Of a stretch of 64,000 nucleotides of DNA, positions 25,463 to 35,121 are shown piece by piece. Position 1 is the stretch's first letter; each line of letters starts with the position of its first letter. The translations under genes and the position numbers were made by a program. The notes beneath the pieces are model-generated. The model searched no databases and was not told the DNA's origin. It was given only the letters and a program-made list of their open reading frames with translations. This stretch comes from Peptococcaceae bacterium 1109 (GTDB lineage Bacteria > Bacillota > Limnochordia > Darwinibacteriales > Darwinibacteriaceae), in the NCBI GenBank assembly GCA_001028815.1, contig LDJB01000001.1, forward strand, positions 577,634 to 641,633. The letters are read 5' to 3'.

Positions 25463-25924
25463 TTAGAACTCCACAGCTAAACGTGCTTTGGATATCATGT
25501 CCAAGGGGATTGCAGTAGCTTCCCCATCTATCTCGATCAGCACCTTGCCGTCCTCAATGCCCATCAAAGTCCCTTGAAAGTTCTTCTGGCCGTTGATGGC
25601 CTGGTATGTACGAATGTTCGCCAGCCGGCCTGCAAAGCGCACATAATCAGATTCCTTTTTTAAGGGGCGCTCTAGGCCCGGAGATGAAACCTCTAGGGAA
25701 TAGGGGCCAGGGATAGGATCTTCCCGGTCCAAAACATCGCTCAGCACTTCGCTCACAGACCGGCAGTCCTCCACGTCAATCCCCCCAGGTTTATCCAGAA
25801 AAACGCGGAGCACCCAACCGTGTGCTTCCTTGACGTACTCCACATCCACTAGTTCAATGGGTCCATCAGCAATTATTTCTTCCACCCACAGGGCAACCTG
25901 GGATACGAGGTTAGTCTTACGCAT
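25463..25924 (-). CDS. rimP: Ribosome maturation factor RimP
   Basis: 153 residues with the two RimP domains: an N-terminal alpha/beta part (IELVDVEYVKEAHGWVLRVF) with GGIDVEDCRSVSEVLSDVLD, and YSLEVSSPGLERPLKKESDY near 74-93, then an SH3-like C-terminal part. It assists assembly of the 30S 3' domain. First gene of the rimP-nusA-infB operon; ATG at 25924 with AAGGGGAT upstream. Confidence 0.94.
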   Translation of the reverse strand: MRKTNLVSQVALWVEEIIADGPIELVDVEYVKEAHGWVLRVFLDKPGGIDVEDCRSVSEVLSDVLDREDPIPGPYSLEVSSPGLERPLKKESDYVRFAGRLANIRTYQAINGQKNFQGTLMGIEDGKVLIEIDGEATAIPLDMISKARLAVEF

Positions 25925-25962
25925 AGGTTGATCCCCTTTCCATGATTGACTCCGTCCTGCTC

Positions 25963-25990
25963 AGTATAATCATGCCCGTTTCTTCATCAG
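25963..25990 (-). promoter_or_regulatory. Possible promoter of the rimP-nusA operon
   Basis: TATACT (25963-25968) is a good -10; the best -35 at a 16-base distance is CTGATG (25985-25990), only three of six matches. It lies about 40 bases before rimP and just after the polC terminator, where a promoter is expected. Confidence 0.4.
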
Positions 25991-25997
25991 ATACGGC

Positions 25998-26022
25998 AAA
26001 AGAGTGGGTCACACCCACTCTT
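25998..26022 (-). terminator. Hairpin terminator downstream of polC
   Basis: AAGAGTGGGT (26022-26013) pairs perfectly with ACCCACTCTT (26009-26000) with a 3-base loop, followed by two more T. The T-run is short but the stem is strong. It lies about 50 bases after the polC stop. Confidence 0.75.
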
Positions 26023-26069
26023 CGCCCAACGAAACATTCCCTTTCTCAACCTAGATTATAGCACAGGAA

Positions 26070-29000
26070 CTAGAAAAGTGTCAATTGATTAGTCTCAGGA
26101 AGCCCTTCCAAGCATCCGTGGAGCCTGAGAGTCTCGATCACTGCCTTGGTGATTCCCGCTCTTTGGCGCAGGTCCTCAATGGACTTAAACTCTCCGCCTT
26201 CCCGGGCGGCCACAATCCCGGCGGCAGCATTGACCCCCACCCCCTGTAGGGAGGCAAAGGGCGGCCTGAGGCTGCTGCCCTCAATGCGAAAATGCCTGTC
26301 TGCCGATCGGTACAGATCGACTCGCTCAAAGGTGACGCCCCGGGACATGGCTTCCACTACCATCTCCAGGCAAGTGAGGACGCTCCGTTCCTTCGCGGTG
26401 GCATCGTTACCCTTGGCTTCGATGGCGGCCATCTCGGCGCGCACCCGGCGTTCGCCCCCCGCGACCACATCTGCATCGAAGTCTCCCGCTCTGATGGAAA
26501 AGAGGGTCGCGTAGTAGGCCAAGGGGTAGTGTACCTTAAAGTATGCAATGCGAAAGGCCATGGTCACATAGGCTACTGCGTGGGCCTTAGGGAACATGTA
26601 GCTGATCTTGTTGCACGATTCGATGTACCAGTCGGGTACGCGGTGCTCCTTCATCAAGACCACATCACTTTCCTTAAGGCCCTTGCCCTTACGGACTTGC
26701 TCCATGATGCGGAAGGCTTCTCCCGCTTCCATCCCCTGCTGGATGAGGTACACCATGATGTCGTCCCGGCAAGCGATAGCGTTGCTCAGGTCGGTGATTC
26801 CTTCTCTGATCAGGTCTTGGGCATTGTTGTTCCACACGTTTGTCCCGTGGGAGAGGCCGCTTATCCGCACCAAGTCCCCGAATGTCTTGGGCCTAGTTTC
26901 GATGAGCATCTGCCGGACAAAGGGCGTCCCGAATTCGGGGATGCCGAGAGTGCCCACCGGGGTGCCGATCTGCTGTTCCGTCACTCCCAGCGCTTCCAAG
27001 GAGCTGAACAGGCTCATGGTGGCGGGGTCGTCTAGGGGGATCTCCTGGACATTTACTCCAGTTAGGTCCTCTAGCATCCGCAGCATGGTTGGGTCATCAT
27101 GGCCTAGAATATCCAGCTTGACCAGGCTGTCATGGATGGCGTGGTAGTCAAAATGGGTTGTTATGATGCCGCTAGAACCATCATTGGCTGGATACTGAAT
27201 AGGGGTAAAGTCGTGGATATCCATGTCCTCGGGGACCACCATCATGCCTCCTGGATGCTGGCCCGTGGTGCGCCGCACGCCTGTGATCTTGGTAACCAGG
27301 CGGTTGACCTCAGCACTGCGACGTGTTTCACCGATCTGCTCCAGGTACTTCATGACAAAGCCATAGGCAGTTTTTTCCGCGAGAGTGCCGATGGTCCCTG
27401 CCCGAAAGACGTGTTCCCGGCCAAAGAGCTCTTCTGTGTAGCGGTGGACAGCGGCCTGGTACTCGCCGCTGAAGTTGAGATCGATATCAGGTACCTTGTC
27501 GCCGTGGAAACCCATGAACACCTCAAAGGGGATGTCAAAGCCCAACTTGCGTGCGGGTGTACCGCAGTGAGGGCATTCCCGTTCCGGGAGATCGGGCCCG
27601 CTAGGGTATTCCCCCATGGTAAAGAACTGGCTCCACTGGCACTTGGGGCACGCATAGTGCGGCGGCAGAGGGTTTACCTCGGTAATACCGCACATGGTGG
27701 CCACTAGCGAAGACCCTACTGAACCCCGGGATCCCACCAGGTATCCATCATCAAGTGATTTCTTCACCAGCTTATGGGCGATCCAATAAAGCGAAGCGTA
27801 ACCGTTGCCAATGATGGAGTTGAGTTCTTTCTCCAGCCGCGCCTCGACAAGCTCAGGCAGGGGATTGCCATAGAGCTTATGTGCGTTTTCATAGGTCATC
27901 TCCCTAAGCATCTCTTCTGCCGCTTCAATCTTGGGAGGGTGCAGCCCTTGAGGCACAGGGGTCAAATCTTCGCACTGGTCCGCCACCCACTTGGTATTGG
28001 CCACAACCACCTGCTGCCGGTCTTCCGGTGTAAGGTAAGGGAACTCGGCGAGCATTTCTTCTGTGGTGCGGAAGTACAAGGGTGCTTGCCGTTCCGCATC
28101 CTCGAAACCATGCCCCGCGAGGAGGATACTGCGGTAGAGATTATCCTCGGGGCGCAGAAAGTGGACGTCCCCCGTGGCCACCACTGGCTTGTTCAGTTCC
28201 TTCCCTAACTGCAGGATCTGCTTGTTGATGGCAACAAGATCATCGTTGGTTCTGACATACTCCGTGCCCAGCAAGAACTCGTTGTTTCCGAGGGGTTGGA
28301 TTTCCAGGTAATCGTAGAAGGATGCGATCTCCCGTACCCTTGGATCCTTGCGCAACACCGCCTGAAATACTTCCCCCGCTTCACAGGCAGAACCCACCAA
28401 GAGCCCTTCCCGGTACTTCACTAGCTCTTTCCGAGGCATTCTCGGGCGGCGGTAGAAGTAGTCCATGTGTGAGAGAGACACTAAGCGGTAGAGGTTTTTC
28501 AACCCCACCCGGTTCTTGGCGATGAGTATCACGTGGTAACTGCGGCCCTTCTCTTCGTTGACCAGATAGCCTTCAACGCCGTAGAGGATCTTGATGTTGT
28601 GCTTTTTCCCCGACCAGTAGGCTTCGGGGAAGGCTTGGATTACCCCATGGTCAGTAATGGCTACCGCAGAGTGGCCCAGGGAAGCAGCCATAGCTACCGC
28701 ATCGCCGACATCGATGACGCCATCCAAACCGCTCATCTTGGTATGAAGGTGGAGCTCTACGCGCTTTGCGGTGGCATTATCCTTTAGGGGCTGCGGTGGG
28801 TCAACAGGCGCGAGTGAACTTACCCGCATCACCAGTTGGTTGTCATAGGACTGATACTGCACGCTCCCTTGCACCCGGTACCAGCTTCCCTTCTTGACGC
28901 CCAGCTCATCCCCTTCCTCCAGGAATACGATGCAGTTTATCGTATCGGTACCGTCGTATACCGCAAAGGTCAACACGGTGCTGCCGCTTCGGGTGAGGCG

Positions 29001-29462
29001 CGATTCAACCGCCACTACCTCGCCGGCGATCATCACTCCCCGTTCCTCTTCTTGGATTTCCTTGATGGGCCGGGGAGTACCGTTAATGCTTTCTTGCAGC
29101 AGTTTCCGCCTGCGGCCGTTCCTCCGGGGCCTCCCCTCCGGGGGGCTGCTAGGCGGTGAGTACTGCACTGGCTGCGGGGTAAACCCTTTCAACACTTGTT
29201 CCATGTACGCTTCTTCAGGGGAAGGCTGTTCCCAAGTGAACTCTACGAGGTCCACTTCAGGAATGGCCGCAGCGATCTTTTTGCCTAAATCATCCCAGAA
29301 CGCTTGAGTGCCTGGCCGTTGGCCCTGCATGTGGAAGGTCCATTTCCGGAGGGTTGGATCAATGGCGATTTTCTTGATCTGCACTTCTCTGAGGACAGGA
29401 TCGGGGGAAAGGGTTTGCAGGAAACCGGTATTCTCTGGTTCGATAAAGTACATTTCAGCCAA
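26070..29462 (-). CDS. polC: DNA polymerase III PolC-type alpha subunit lacking the inserted 3'-5' exonuclease
   Basis: 1130 residues, where PolC is usually about 1400-1450. Domains: N-terminal region (1-140); OB fold (about 143-220, GEVVAVESRLTRSGS); PHP (HLHTKMSG from 238, AITDHG 268-273, YGVEGYL 294-300, TGDVHFL 430-436); a PolC-type zinc site (Cys605, 608, 630, 633); polymerase acidic residues in PDIDLNF (658-664) and KLDILGHDD (782-790); and a C-terminal helix-hairpin-helix. The two halves of the PHP domain join at about residues 300-310 where other PolC proteins carry a DnaQ-like exonuclease of some 180-200 residues; no such motifs are present. The start is TTG at 29462, seven bases after GGAGG. 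Confidence 0.95.
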   Translation of the reverse strand: MAEMYFIEPENTGFLQTLSPDPVLREVQIKKIAIDPTLRKWTFHMQGQRPGTQAFWDDLGKKIAAAIPEVDLVEFTWEQPSPEEAYMEQVLKGFTPQPVQYSPPSSPPEGRPRRNGRRRKLLQESINGTPRPIKEIQEEERGVMIAGEVVAVESRLTRSGSTVLTFAVYDGTDTINCIVFLEEGDELGVKKGSWYRVQGSVQYQSYDNQLVMRVSSLAPVDPPQPLKDNATAKRVELHLHTKMSGLDGVIDVGDAVAMAASLGHSAVAITDHGVIQAFPEAYWSGKKHNIKILYGVEGYLVNEEKGRSYHVILIAKNRVGLKNLYRLVSLSHMDYFYRRPRMPRKELVKYREGLLVGSACEAGEVFQAVLRKDPRVREIASFYDYLEIQPLGNNEFLLGTEYVRTNDDLVAINKQILQLGKELNKPVVATGDVHFLRPEDNLYRSILLAGHGFEDAERQAPLYFRTTEEMLAEFPYLTPEDRQQVVVANTKWVADQCEDLTPVPQGLHPPKIEAAEEMLREMTYENAHKLYGNPLPELVEARLEKELNSIIGNGYASLYWIAHKLVKKSLDDGYLVGSRGSVGSSLVATMCGITEVNPLPPHYACPKCQWSQFFTMGEYPSGPDLPERECPHCGTPARKLGFDIPFEVFMGFHGDKVPDIDLNFSGEYQAAVHRYTEELFGREHVFRAGTIGTLAEKTAYGFVMKYLEQIGETRRSAEVNRLVTKITGVRRTTGQHPGGMMVVPEDMDIHDFTPIQYPANDGSSGIITTHFDYHAIHDSLVKLDILGHDDPTMLRMLEDLTGVNVQEIPLDDPATMSLFSSLEALGVTEQQIGTPVGTLGIPEFGTPFVRQMLIETRPKTFGDLVRISGLSHGTNVWNNNAQDLIREGITDLSNAIACRDDIMVYLIQQGMEAGEAFRIMEQVRKGKGLKESDVVLMKEHRVPDWYIESCNKISYMFPKAHAVAYVTMAFRIAYFKVHYPLAYYATLFSIRAGDFDADVVAGGERRVRAEMAAIEAKGNDATAKERSVLTCLEMVVEAMSRGVTFERVDLYRSADRHFRIEGSSLRPPFASLQGVGVNAAAGIVAAREGGEFKSIEDLRQRAGITKAVIETLRLHGCLEGLPETNQLTLF

Positions 29463-29474
29463 AAAACCACCTCC

Positions 29475-29504
29475 AAAAAAGAACTCCAGGCCTGAGCCAG
29501 GAGT
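29475..29504 (-). terminator. Terminator after the glycosyltransferase gene, abutting the polC ribosome-binding site
   Basis: ACTCCTGG (29504-29497) pairs perfectly with CCAGGAGT (29490-29483), loop of 6, followed by TC and six T. The T-run ends directly at the GGAGG of polC. polC therefore needs either readthrough or a promoter inside the upstream gene. Confidence 0.85.
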
Positions 29505-30131
29505 CTAGCTGCGGACGGACTTCATGATTTCCCAGTACATCCGCATGCGGTCGCGGAACCCTTTTACCACGCCCCGCTTTTCTTCTTTCATCACTTGGGA
29601 TAGGTCCCTAAGCTGAACCGTTTCTACGGGGACATGGTGCTTGTCCGCGTAGCGGGAAAGGGCCACCTCAATTCCGTAGCGCGTATCTTCAGGGTGCGGC
29701 AGGCCCTGGAACAGACGGCGGCGCACCGCGCGCTGTCCCGACAAAAACGGTGCAATCTTCTGGGCCAGGTCTGTGGCCAGGCGGCCCTCTTCAAAGACAC
29801 CCACGGTCATATCTGCCCGGCCCGCATGGATTGGAGCCAGCAAAGCCTGGATGTGCTCCTGTTTGAGGCCAACTAAGTCTGCATCCACGAACAAGATGAT
29901 CTCGTGCCTGGCTTGCTCCACTCCCGCCTTCATTGCCCCGCCCTTGCCCACATTGTCTGTGAGTTCCACGACCCGAATGGGGTAAGTCCTGGCAATCTCT
30001 GCGGTGCGGTCACTGGATCCATCACTTACTACGACTATCTCGTGTATCTCAGGGCAGTGGAGCAGAGTCTCAATGACTCGCCCCACTGTGGCTTCTTCGT
30101 TATATGCAGGTACGACTGCAGTGACTCCCAT
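29505..30131 (-). CDS. Glycosyltransferase family 2 protein
   Basis: 208 residues of a GT-A fold: VVPAYNEEATVGRVIETL (about 6-23), VVVSDGSSDRTAE (about 33-45) and the metal-binding FVDADLVGL (DxD, about 81-89). No membrane helices, so it is a soluble transferase. The pattern resembles small GT2 enzymes of the dolichyl-phosphate-mannose or glucosyl-3-phosphoglycerate type; the donor and acceptor cannot be read. AGGGG precedes the ATG at 30131. It is the last gene of the block that starts with rpsB. Confidence 0.85.
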   Translation of the reverse strand: MGVTAVVPAYNEEATVGRVIETLLHCPEIHEIVVVSDGSSDRTAEIARTYPIRVVELTDNVGKGGAMKAGVEQARHEIILFVDADLVGLKQEHIQALLAPIHAGRADMTVGVFEEGRLATDLAQKIAPFLSGQRAVRRRLFQGLPHPEDTRYGIEVALSRYADKHHVPVETVQLRDLSQVMKEEKRGVVKGFRDRMRMYWEIMKSVRS

Positions 30132-30140
30132 ATTAATCCC

Positions 30141-31847
30141 CTAGCCTTTGCTGATGATGTTCACCACATATTCAGTGATCTGATGAACGGGGACCTCTGT
30201 TCGGTCACCAGTTTTGCGCAAGGTAACCTCCACATTGCCCTGGCTCAAAGATTTCGGGCCAACAGTGATGCGAATTGGGAAGCCGATCAAGTCTGCATCC
30301 TTGAACTTCACCCCAGGGCGCTCATCCCGGTCATCGAGGACCACTTCCACCTGAGCATCCTGCAGCGCTTTGTAGATCGCTTGCGCTGTTTCCCACTGCT
30401 GTTCATCCTTGACGCTTACCGGCACCACAATGACGTGGTAAGGAGCAATACTCATAGGCCAGCAAATGCCGTGTTCATCGTGGTTTTGCTCGATCACAGC
30501 GGCTGCGGTCCGCCCAACGCCAATCCCGTAGCAGCCCATGATCAGAGGCTGTTCTTTGCCGTTCTCGTCAAGGAAGGTTGCTTTCAGGGCGGCAGAGTAC
30601 TTCGTCCCGAGCTTAAAGACTTGGCCCACTTCAATTCCCCAGGCGCTCGTTAAGGGGGCGCCGCACGTCGGGCACGGATCCCCTGGCTGAGCGGCCCTGA
30701 TGTCCGCGGCCTTGTCTGCATTAAAGTCACGGCCCACGTTGACGTTTTTCACGTGGTAATCAGCTTTGTTGGCCCCAGTTACCGCATTAACCATCTCCAA
30801 CACCGCGTGGTCTGCCACGATTGGTACTGCAAGCCCCACTGGCCCAGCGAATCCCACGGGGGCATTGGTCACCTGTGCGATGGTCTCAGGGTCAGCCAGC
30901 TCGAGTTGGGAACAGCCTAGCAAGCGTTGGAGCTTAACCTCATTCAGTTCGTGATCTCCCCGCACGAGAGCTGCCACAGGTTCCCCATCTGCAAGGTAGA
31001 TCATGGTCTTGATGCACTGGGTGGCCTCAACTCCCAGGAAAGCGGTGATTTCCTGGATGGTAGTTGTGCCGGGGGTAGCCACTTCTTCCATGGGCAGCTG
31101 TTCTCCTGCTGCCTTTGCACTTGCCACAGGGCCTGCTTCTGCCCGTTCTACGTTCGCAGCATACTCACAGGAAGTGCAGTACAGTACAAGGTCTTCCCCA
31201 GCATCGGCAAGGACCATAAACTCGTGGGTGACGTCTCCACCGATGGCTCCCGAATCTGCTTCTACGGGGCGGGCATCTAGGCCGCAGCGGGCGAAAATGC
31301 GCTCATAGGCATGGTAGCATGCCCAGTAGCTTTCGTCCAGCCCTTGCTCGTCCCGATCAAAGGAGTACATATCTTTCATGATGAACTCCCGGCCCCGGAT
31401 CAGGCCGAACCTGGGGCGGATCTCATCACGGTACTTATTCTGAATTTGATACAGCCTGAGGGGCAGCTGCCGGTAGGAGCGGACCTCAGAGCGGATCAAG
31501 TCGGTAATAAGTTCCTCGTGGGTGGGCCCGAGGCAGAACTGGCGGTTGTGCCGGTCTACCAGGCGGAACATTTCATCGCCGTAATCGTTCCAGCGGCCTG
31601 TAGCGTGCCACAGCTCTGCGGGCTGGACGATGGGCATGAGCACTTCCTGCCCCCCGATTTTGCTCATCTCTTCCCGGATAATGGCTTCTACTTTACGAAT
31701 CACCCTCAGGCCAAGGGGAAGAAATGAATAAACGCCCGCAGCAGATCTGCGGATTAGGCCTGCTCTAAGCATGAACCGGTGGCTGGCCAGTTCTGCCTCG
31801 GCAGGTGTTTCCCTAAGCGTGGGTGCGTATAACTGTGACATCAACAT
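30141..31847 (-). CDS. proS: Prolyl-tRNA synthetase (bacterial type with editing domain)
   Basis: 568 residues, the length of class II bacterial-type ProRS with the inserted INS editing domain (about 230-390, removing mischarged alanine). Class II motifs visible are motif 1 ([17 protein letters not shown], about 38-54), motif 2 ([23 protein letters not shown] near 137-152) and motif 3 (CYGIGVGRT near 441-449). It charges tRNA-Pro in the cytoplasm. Both ATG 31847 and ATG 31841 are possible starts; the second is better spaced from GGAG. It follows ispG by 15 bases. Confidence 0.96.
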   Translation of the reverse strand: MLMSQLYAPTLRETPAEAELASHRFMLRAGLIRRSAAGVYSFLPLGLRVIRKVEAIIREEMSKIGGQEVLMPIVQPAELWHATGRWNDYGDEMFRLVDRHNRQFCLGPTHEELITDLIRSEVRSYRQLPLRLYQIQNKYRDEIRPRFGLIRGREFIMKDMYSFDRDEQGLDESYWACYHAYERIFARCGLDARPVEADSGAIGGDVTHEFMVLADAGEDLVLYCTSCEYAANVERAEAGPVASAKAAGEQLPMEEVATPGTTTIQEITAFLGVEATQCIKTMIYLADGEPVAALVRGDHELNEVKLQRLLGCSQLELADPETIAQVTNAPVGFAGPVGLAVPIVADHAVLEMVNAVTGANKADYHVKNVNVGRDFNADKAADIRAAQPGDPCPTCGAPLTSAWGIEVGQVFKLGTKYSAALKATFLDENGKEQPLIMGCYGIGVGRTAAAVIEQNHDEHGICWPMSIAPYHVIVVPVSVKDEQQWETAQAIYKALQDAQVEVVLDDRDERPGVKFKDADLIGFPIRITVGPKSLSQGNVEVTLRKTGDRTEVPVHQITEYVVNIISKG

Positions 31848-31862
31848 CGATCTCCGCCTCCA

Positions 31863-32924
31863 TCAATTCCGTTCTTCCAGATAAAGTTGGGCTTCTTGGA
31901 CAATGGCGTCCACCAGCTCGCTCTCGGCTACGCGCCGCACGATCTTGCCGCTGCGGAACACCAGCCCCACGCCTTTGCCGCCAGCGATGCCGATCTCAGC
32001 ATGGCTGGCTTCACCAGGCCCATTTACCACACAGCCCATGATGGCGATGGTAATGGGCAGGGGGTAGTCTTTCAGGCGTTCTTCTACTTCTGCTGTTATT
32101 CGCTCCAGGTCTATCTCAGTCCTGCCACAAGTTGGGCACGAAATAAAAAGGGGCCCCCGCCGGCGCAAGTCCATCGCGGATAGAATAGCCCAGGCCACAC
32201 GCACTTCCTCCACAGGGTCAGCAGTGAGGGAAACACGGAGTGTATCCCCAATTCCCCTGCTGAGGAGCGCACCCAGGCCGCAGGCGGACTTGATGGTCCC
32301 GAACCATGTAGTTCCAGCCTCGGTGATCCCTAAATGGAGCGGATAATCAACCTTTTCACTGAGCATTTCATAGGCGGCCACGGTCATCTGGATGTCCGTG
32401 GCTTTCAAGGACACTACTATATCCTCAAAGCCGAGTTTCTCCAAAATCGCGATGTGCTCAAGGGCGCTTTCGACCATGGCTTGGGGAGTGCGGCCTAGCC
32501 GCTCCAACAAGTGCTTGGCGATGGAGCCAGAGTTCACGCCGATGCGGATGGGGACTTGACGATCCTTCGCAGCCTTAACTACCTCTCTCACCTTATGCTC
32601 CGCTCCGATGTTTCCCGGATTCAGGCGCAGCTTATGCACCCCTGCCTCCAGAGCTGCGAGTGCTAGGCGGTGGTCAAAGTGGATGTCGGCCACCACAGGG
32701 ATGGGGCTGTGCCGTACGATCTCAGGCAATGCGGCTGCCGCATCCCGGTTCACAACCGCAACCCGCACGATTTCACATCCTGCCTCTGCCAATGCCCGGA
32801 TTTGCCTTAATGTGGCTTCTATGTTGCGTGTGTCGGTGTTGGTCATCGATTGGACCACAATCGGGGCCCCGCCCCCTATGGTTACGTTACCTACCCGCAC
32901 GGGGCGGGTCTGATCGCGCTGCAT
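31863..32924 (-). CDS. ispG: 4-hydroxy-3-methylbut-2-en-1-yl diphosphate synthase (flavodoxin/ferredoxin)
   Basis: 353 residues. Next-to-last step of the MEP isoprenoid pathway, turning MEcPP into HMBPP with electrons from a [4Fe-4S] cluster. The TIM-barrel domain starts VRVGNVTIGGG and IVVQSMTNTDT. The cluster ligands are in FISCPTCGR (two cysteines, about 260) and MGCVVNGPGE (Cys and Glu, about 296-304). The neighbours dxr (same pathway), uppS and cdsA make this an isoprenoid and lipid block. Confidence 0.97.
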   Translation of the reverse strand: MQRDQTRPVRVGNVTIGGGAPIVVQSMTNTDTRNIEATLRQIRALAEAGCEIVRVAVVNRDAAAALPEIVRHSPIPVVADIHFDHRLALAALEAGVHKLRLNPGNIGAEHKVREVVKAAKDRQVPIRIGVNSGSIAKHLLERLGRTPQAMVESALEHIAILEKLGFEDIVVSLKATDIQMTVAAYEMLSEKVDYPLHLGITEAGTTWFGTIKSACGLGALLSRGIGDTLRVSLTADPVEEVRVAWAILSAMDLRRRGPLFISCPTCGRTEIDLERITAEVEERLKDYPLPITIAIMGCVVNGPGEASHAEIGIAGGKGVGLVFRSGKIVRRVAESELVDAIVQEAQLYLEERN

Positions 32925-32938
32925 TCTATCGTACCTCT

Positions 32939-33967
32939 CTATGAAAACCAGTTAAGCCTGGAAATATCTTGGAATGTGGCAAACAGCATCAAGAGGATCA
33001 GGACCGCCAGCCCCACAAACTGGGCAATTCCCCGGGACTCAGGAGCCAGGGGTTTGCCCCGCAAGGCTTCCACAATGAGAATTACGAGCCAACCCCCGTC
33101 TAATATGGGAACGGGCAACAGGTTAAGGAGCCCTAGGTTTACGTTGAGGACAACCGCTAGAATGAGGAGGCTGGCCAGGCCTTGCCGAGCGGACTGCCCT
33201 ACAATCTGGGCAATACCGATGGGCCCGGAAAGGTTTGGTTCGACCTTGCCCGTGACCATGTGGACTAAGCCCGTGATAAGCTGGCCTGCCATCTGCCATG
33301 TCTGGGTAAAGCCTGCCTGGAGTGAAACGCCCAGAGGGAAGCGGGGCTTATAGTCTATGGCCACTCCGATGACACCTTTGCCGTCGGCTTCTTTTGGCGT
33401 AACAGGAATGGTCAGGAACTGGCCACTCCGCTTTACCAACACACTCAGTTCCTCGCCGGGATGGGCTTGGATGATGGCCACCACATCTTCGGAAGTCTTT
33501 ACGGGCTTGCCGTTGATCTCCACAAACTCGTCTCCAGGATGGAGCCCTGCCTGGTATGCGGGGGCGTGCTGCTCAATTTGGGTGATAGTAGGCGGAACCA
33601 CCGCCAATGAGAAGTAGATGGTGAACAGCAAAATCGCAAGGACGAAGTTCATGAAGGGGCCAGCGGCAATTGTACTCAAACGCCACGGCAGAGACTTGTT
33701 TGCAAAACTGCGCGGATCATCTTGATCCACATCATCTCGGATGTCTTCCGCTTCATCCATCCCTGCCATTTTCACGAAACCACCTAGGGGAAACAAACGC
33801 AGCGAATAAGTGGTCTCCCCCCACCTAACCCCGGCGACTTTCGGGCCAAACCCGATGGCAAATTCGAAGACACGAATCCCCGCCAGTTTGGCTACCAGAA
33901 AGTGCCCCAACTCGTGGAAGAGCACAATGGTTCCGAAAACCACCACAAAAGCAGCTAGAGTCAGCAT
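32939..33967 (-). CDS. rseP: RIP metalloprotease RseP (site-2 protease)
   Basis: 342-residue intramembrane zinc protease. It has the HELGH site (His18-His22) in the first membrane helix, one PDZ domain (about 115-190, HPGDEFVEINGKPV) and the second metal motif NLLPVPILDGG near 289-299. Family members cut anti-sigma factors, signal peptide remnants or pheromones in the membrane. It is placed between dxr and ispG, as in many bacteria. GAGGTGA precedes the ATG at 33967. Confidence 0.95.
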   Translation of the reverse strand: MLTLAAFVVVFGTIVLFHELGHFLVAKLAGIRVFEFAIGFGPKVAGVRWGETTYSLRLFPLGGFVKMAGMDEAEDIRDDVDQDDPRSFANKSLPWRLSTIAAGPFMNFVLAILLFTIYFSLAVVPPTITQIEQHAPAYQAGLHPGDEFVEINGKPVKTSEDVVAIIQAHPGEELSVLVKRSGQFLTIPVTPKEADGKGVIGVAIDYKPRFPLGVSLQAGFTQTWQMAGQLITGLVHMVTGKVEPNLSGPIGIAQIVGQSARQGLASLLILAVVLNVNLGLLNLLPVPILDGGWLVILIVEALRGKPLAPESRGIAQFVGLAVLILLMLFATFQDISRLNWFS

Positions 33968-33973
33968 AAATGA

Positions 33974-35119
33974 TCACCTCTTCGTATGGGGCTCCCCGCT
34001 TGATACCCATTCGTGGGCAAACTGGCGGGCGCGACTGTCAACATCTAGTATTCGCTCCAGGGAGAGAAAAGCATGCCCAGTAAAGGATTGCAAAACCTCT
34101 TCCACCATGCGGGGAATGTCCGTGAAGTTGATCCTGCCAGCCAGGAACATCTCCACCGCCACTTCATTGGCCGCGTTAAGGGCAACTGGCAGTTCTCCAC
34201 CAGCTTTTCCTGCCTGGTAAGCCAGGTCCAAGCAGGGAAAGCGCTCGCGATCTACTTTCTCAAAGGTCAGCTTTCCCACCTCTACCAAGTCCAGAGGTTT
34301 TACCGGTGAGGGCACTACCTCAGGGTAGGTCAGGGCATACTGGATAGGAATGCGCATATCTGTTGGGCCTAGCTGGGCAATGTACGATCCGTCTTTGAGC
34401 CTGATTAGGGAGTGGACAATGCTCTCGGGATGGATTACTACCTCAATTCTATCGTATGGGAAGCCAAACAGCCAGTGGGCTTCCATTACTTCCAGCCCTT
34501 TATTCATTAGAGTGGCGGAATCAATGCTGATCTTGCCACCCATCTTCCAGCGGGGATGGTTTAGGGCCTCAGCAATGGTGACATCCTCCAAGGAACCCGA
34601 GTAAGCTCGGAAGGGGCCGCCGGAGGCCGTTAAGACAATGCTGTCCACATGCTCGCGGTCTCGGCCGTAGAAACACTGCCAGAGGGCGCTGTGTTCCGAA
34701 TCGATGGGAATTATCTGGTGGAGGTACTTCTCCACCAAGTGCCCGGCAATCACCAAAGTCTCCTTGTTTGCTAAGGCGACGCGCTTACCCGCTTCTAGGG
34801 CTGCCAGCGTAGGACGGACTCCTGCCGCGCCTACCAGAGCCACCACTACCACATCTGCTTCTGGCAGGGCAGCTAGCTCGACTAGGGCTTCTTCCCCATA
34901 CCCCACTGGGATGCCGCAGCCTTTCTCAAGCTCAGCTGCGGCTTCTTTCTCTGCCATTGCAGCCCGGACGGGCTGAAACCGCTGGATTTGAGCTTGCAGC
35001 AAAGTGGCGTTTCGCCCTGCAGCCAGTGCCAAGACCTTGTATCCAGGGAGATGCTCCAATACCTGTAAGGTTTGAGTCCCGATGGAACCAGTAGAGCCGA
35101 GTATGACAACGTTTGGCAT
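33974..35119 (-). CDS. dxr: 1-deoxy-D-xylulose 5-phosphate reductoisomerase
   Basis: 381 residues. Makes MEP from DXP with NADPH, the second step of the MEP pathway. It has the NADPH motif VVILGSTGSIGTQTL (4-18), ANKETLVIAG near 122-131, the substrate and metal segment DSEHSALWQC near 148-157, and the conserved HPRWKMGGKISIDSATLMNK (about 207-226). The ATG at 35119 has AAAGGA eight bases upstream. The open frame extends to 35332 over the preceding membrane protein gene but without homology. Confidence 0.96.
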   Translation of the reverse strand: MPNVVILGSTGSIGTQTLQVLEHLPGYKVLALAAGRNATLLQAQIQRFQPVRAAMAEKEAAAELEKGCGIPVGYGEEALVELAALPEADVVVVALVGAAGVRPTLAALEAGKRVALANKETLVIAGHLVEKYLHQIIPIDSEHSALWQCFYGRDREHVDSIVLTASGGPFRAYSGSLEDVTIAEALNHPRWKMGGKISIDSATLMNKGLEVMEAHWLFGFPYDRIEVVIHPESIVHSLIRLKDGSYIAQLGPTDMRIPIQYALTYPEVVPSPVKPLDLVEVGKLTFEKVDRERFPCLDLAYQAGKAGGELPVALNAANEVAVEMFLAGRINFTDIPRMVEEVLQSFTGHAFLSLERILDVDSRARQFAHEWVSSGEPHTKR

Positions 35120-35121
35120 AG

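Noticed and set aside
26292-27035. Long plus-strand open frame of 247 codons across polC
   Set aside because: It is antisense to the conserved polymerase core, shows no ribosome-binding site or known family, and arises from the codon bias of polC.
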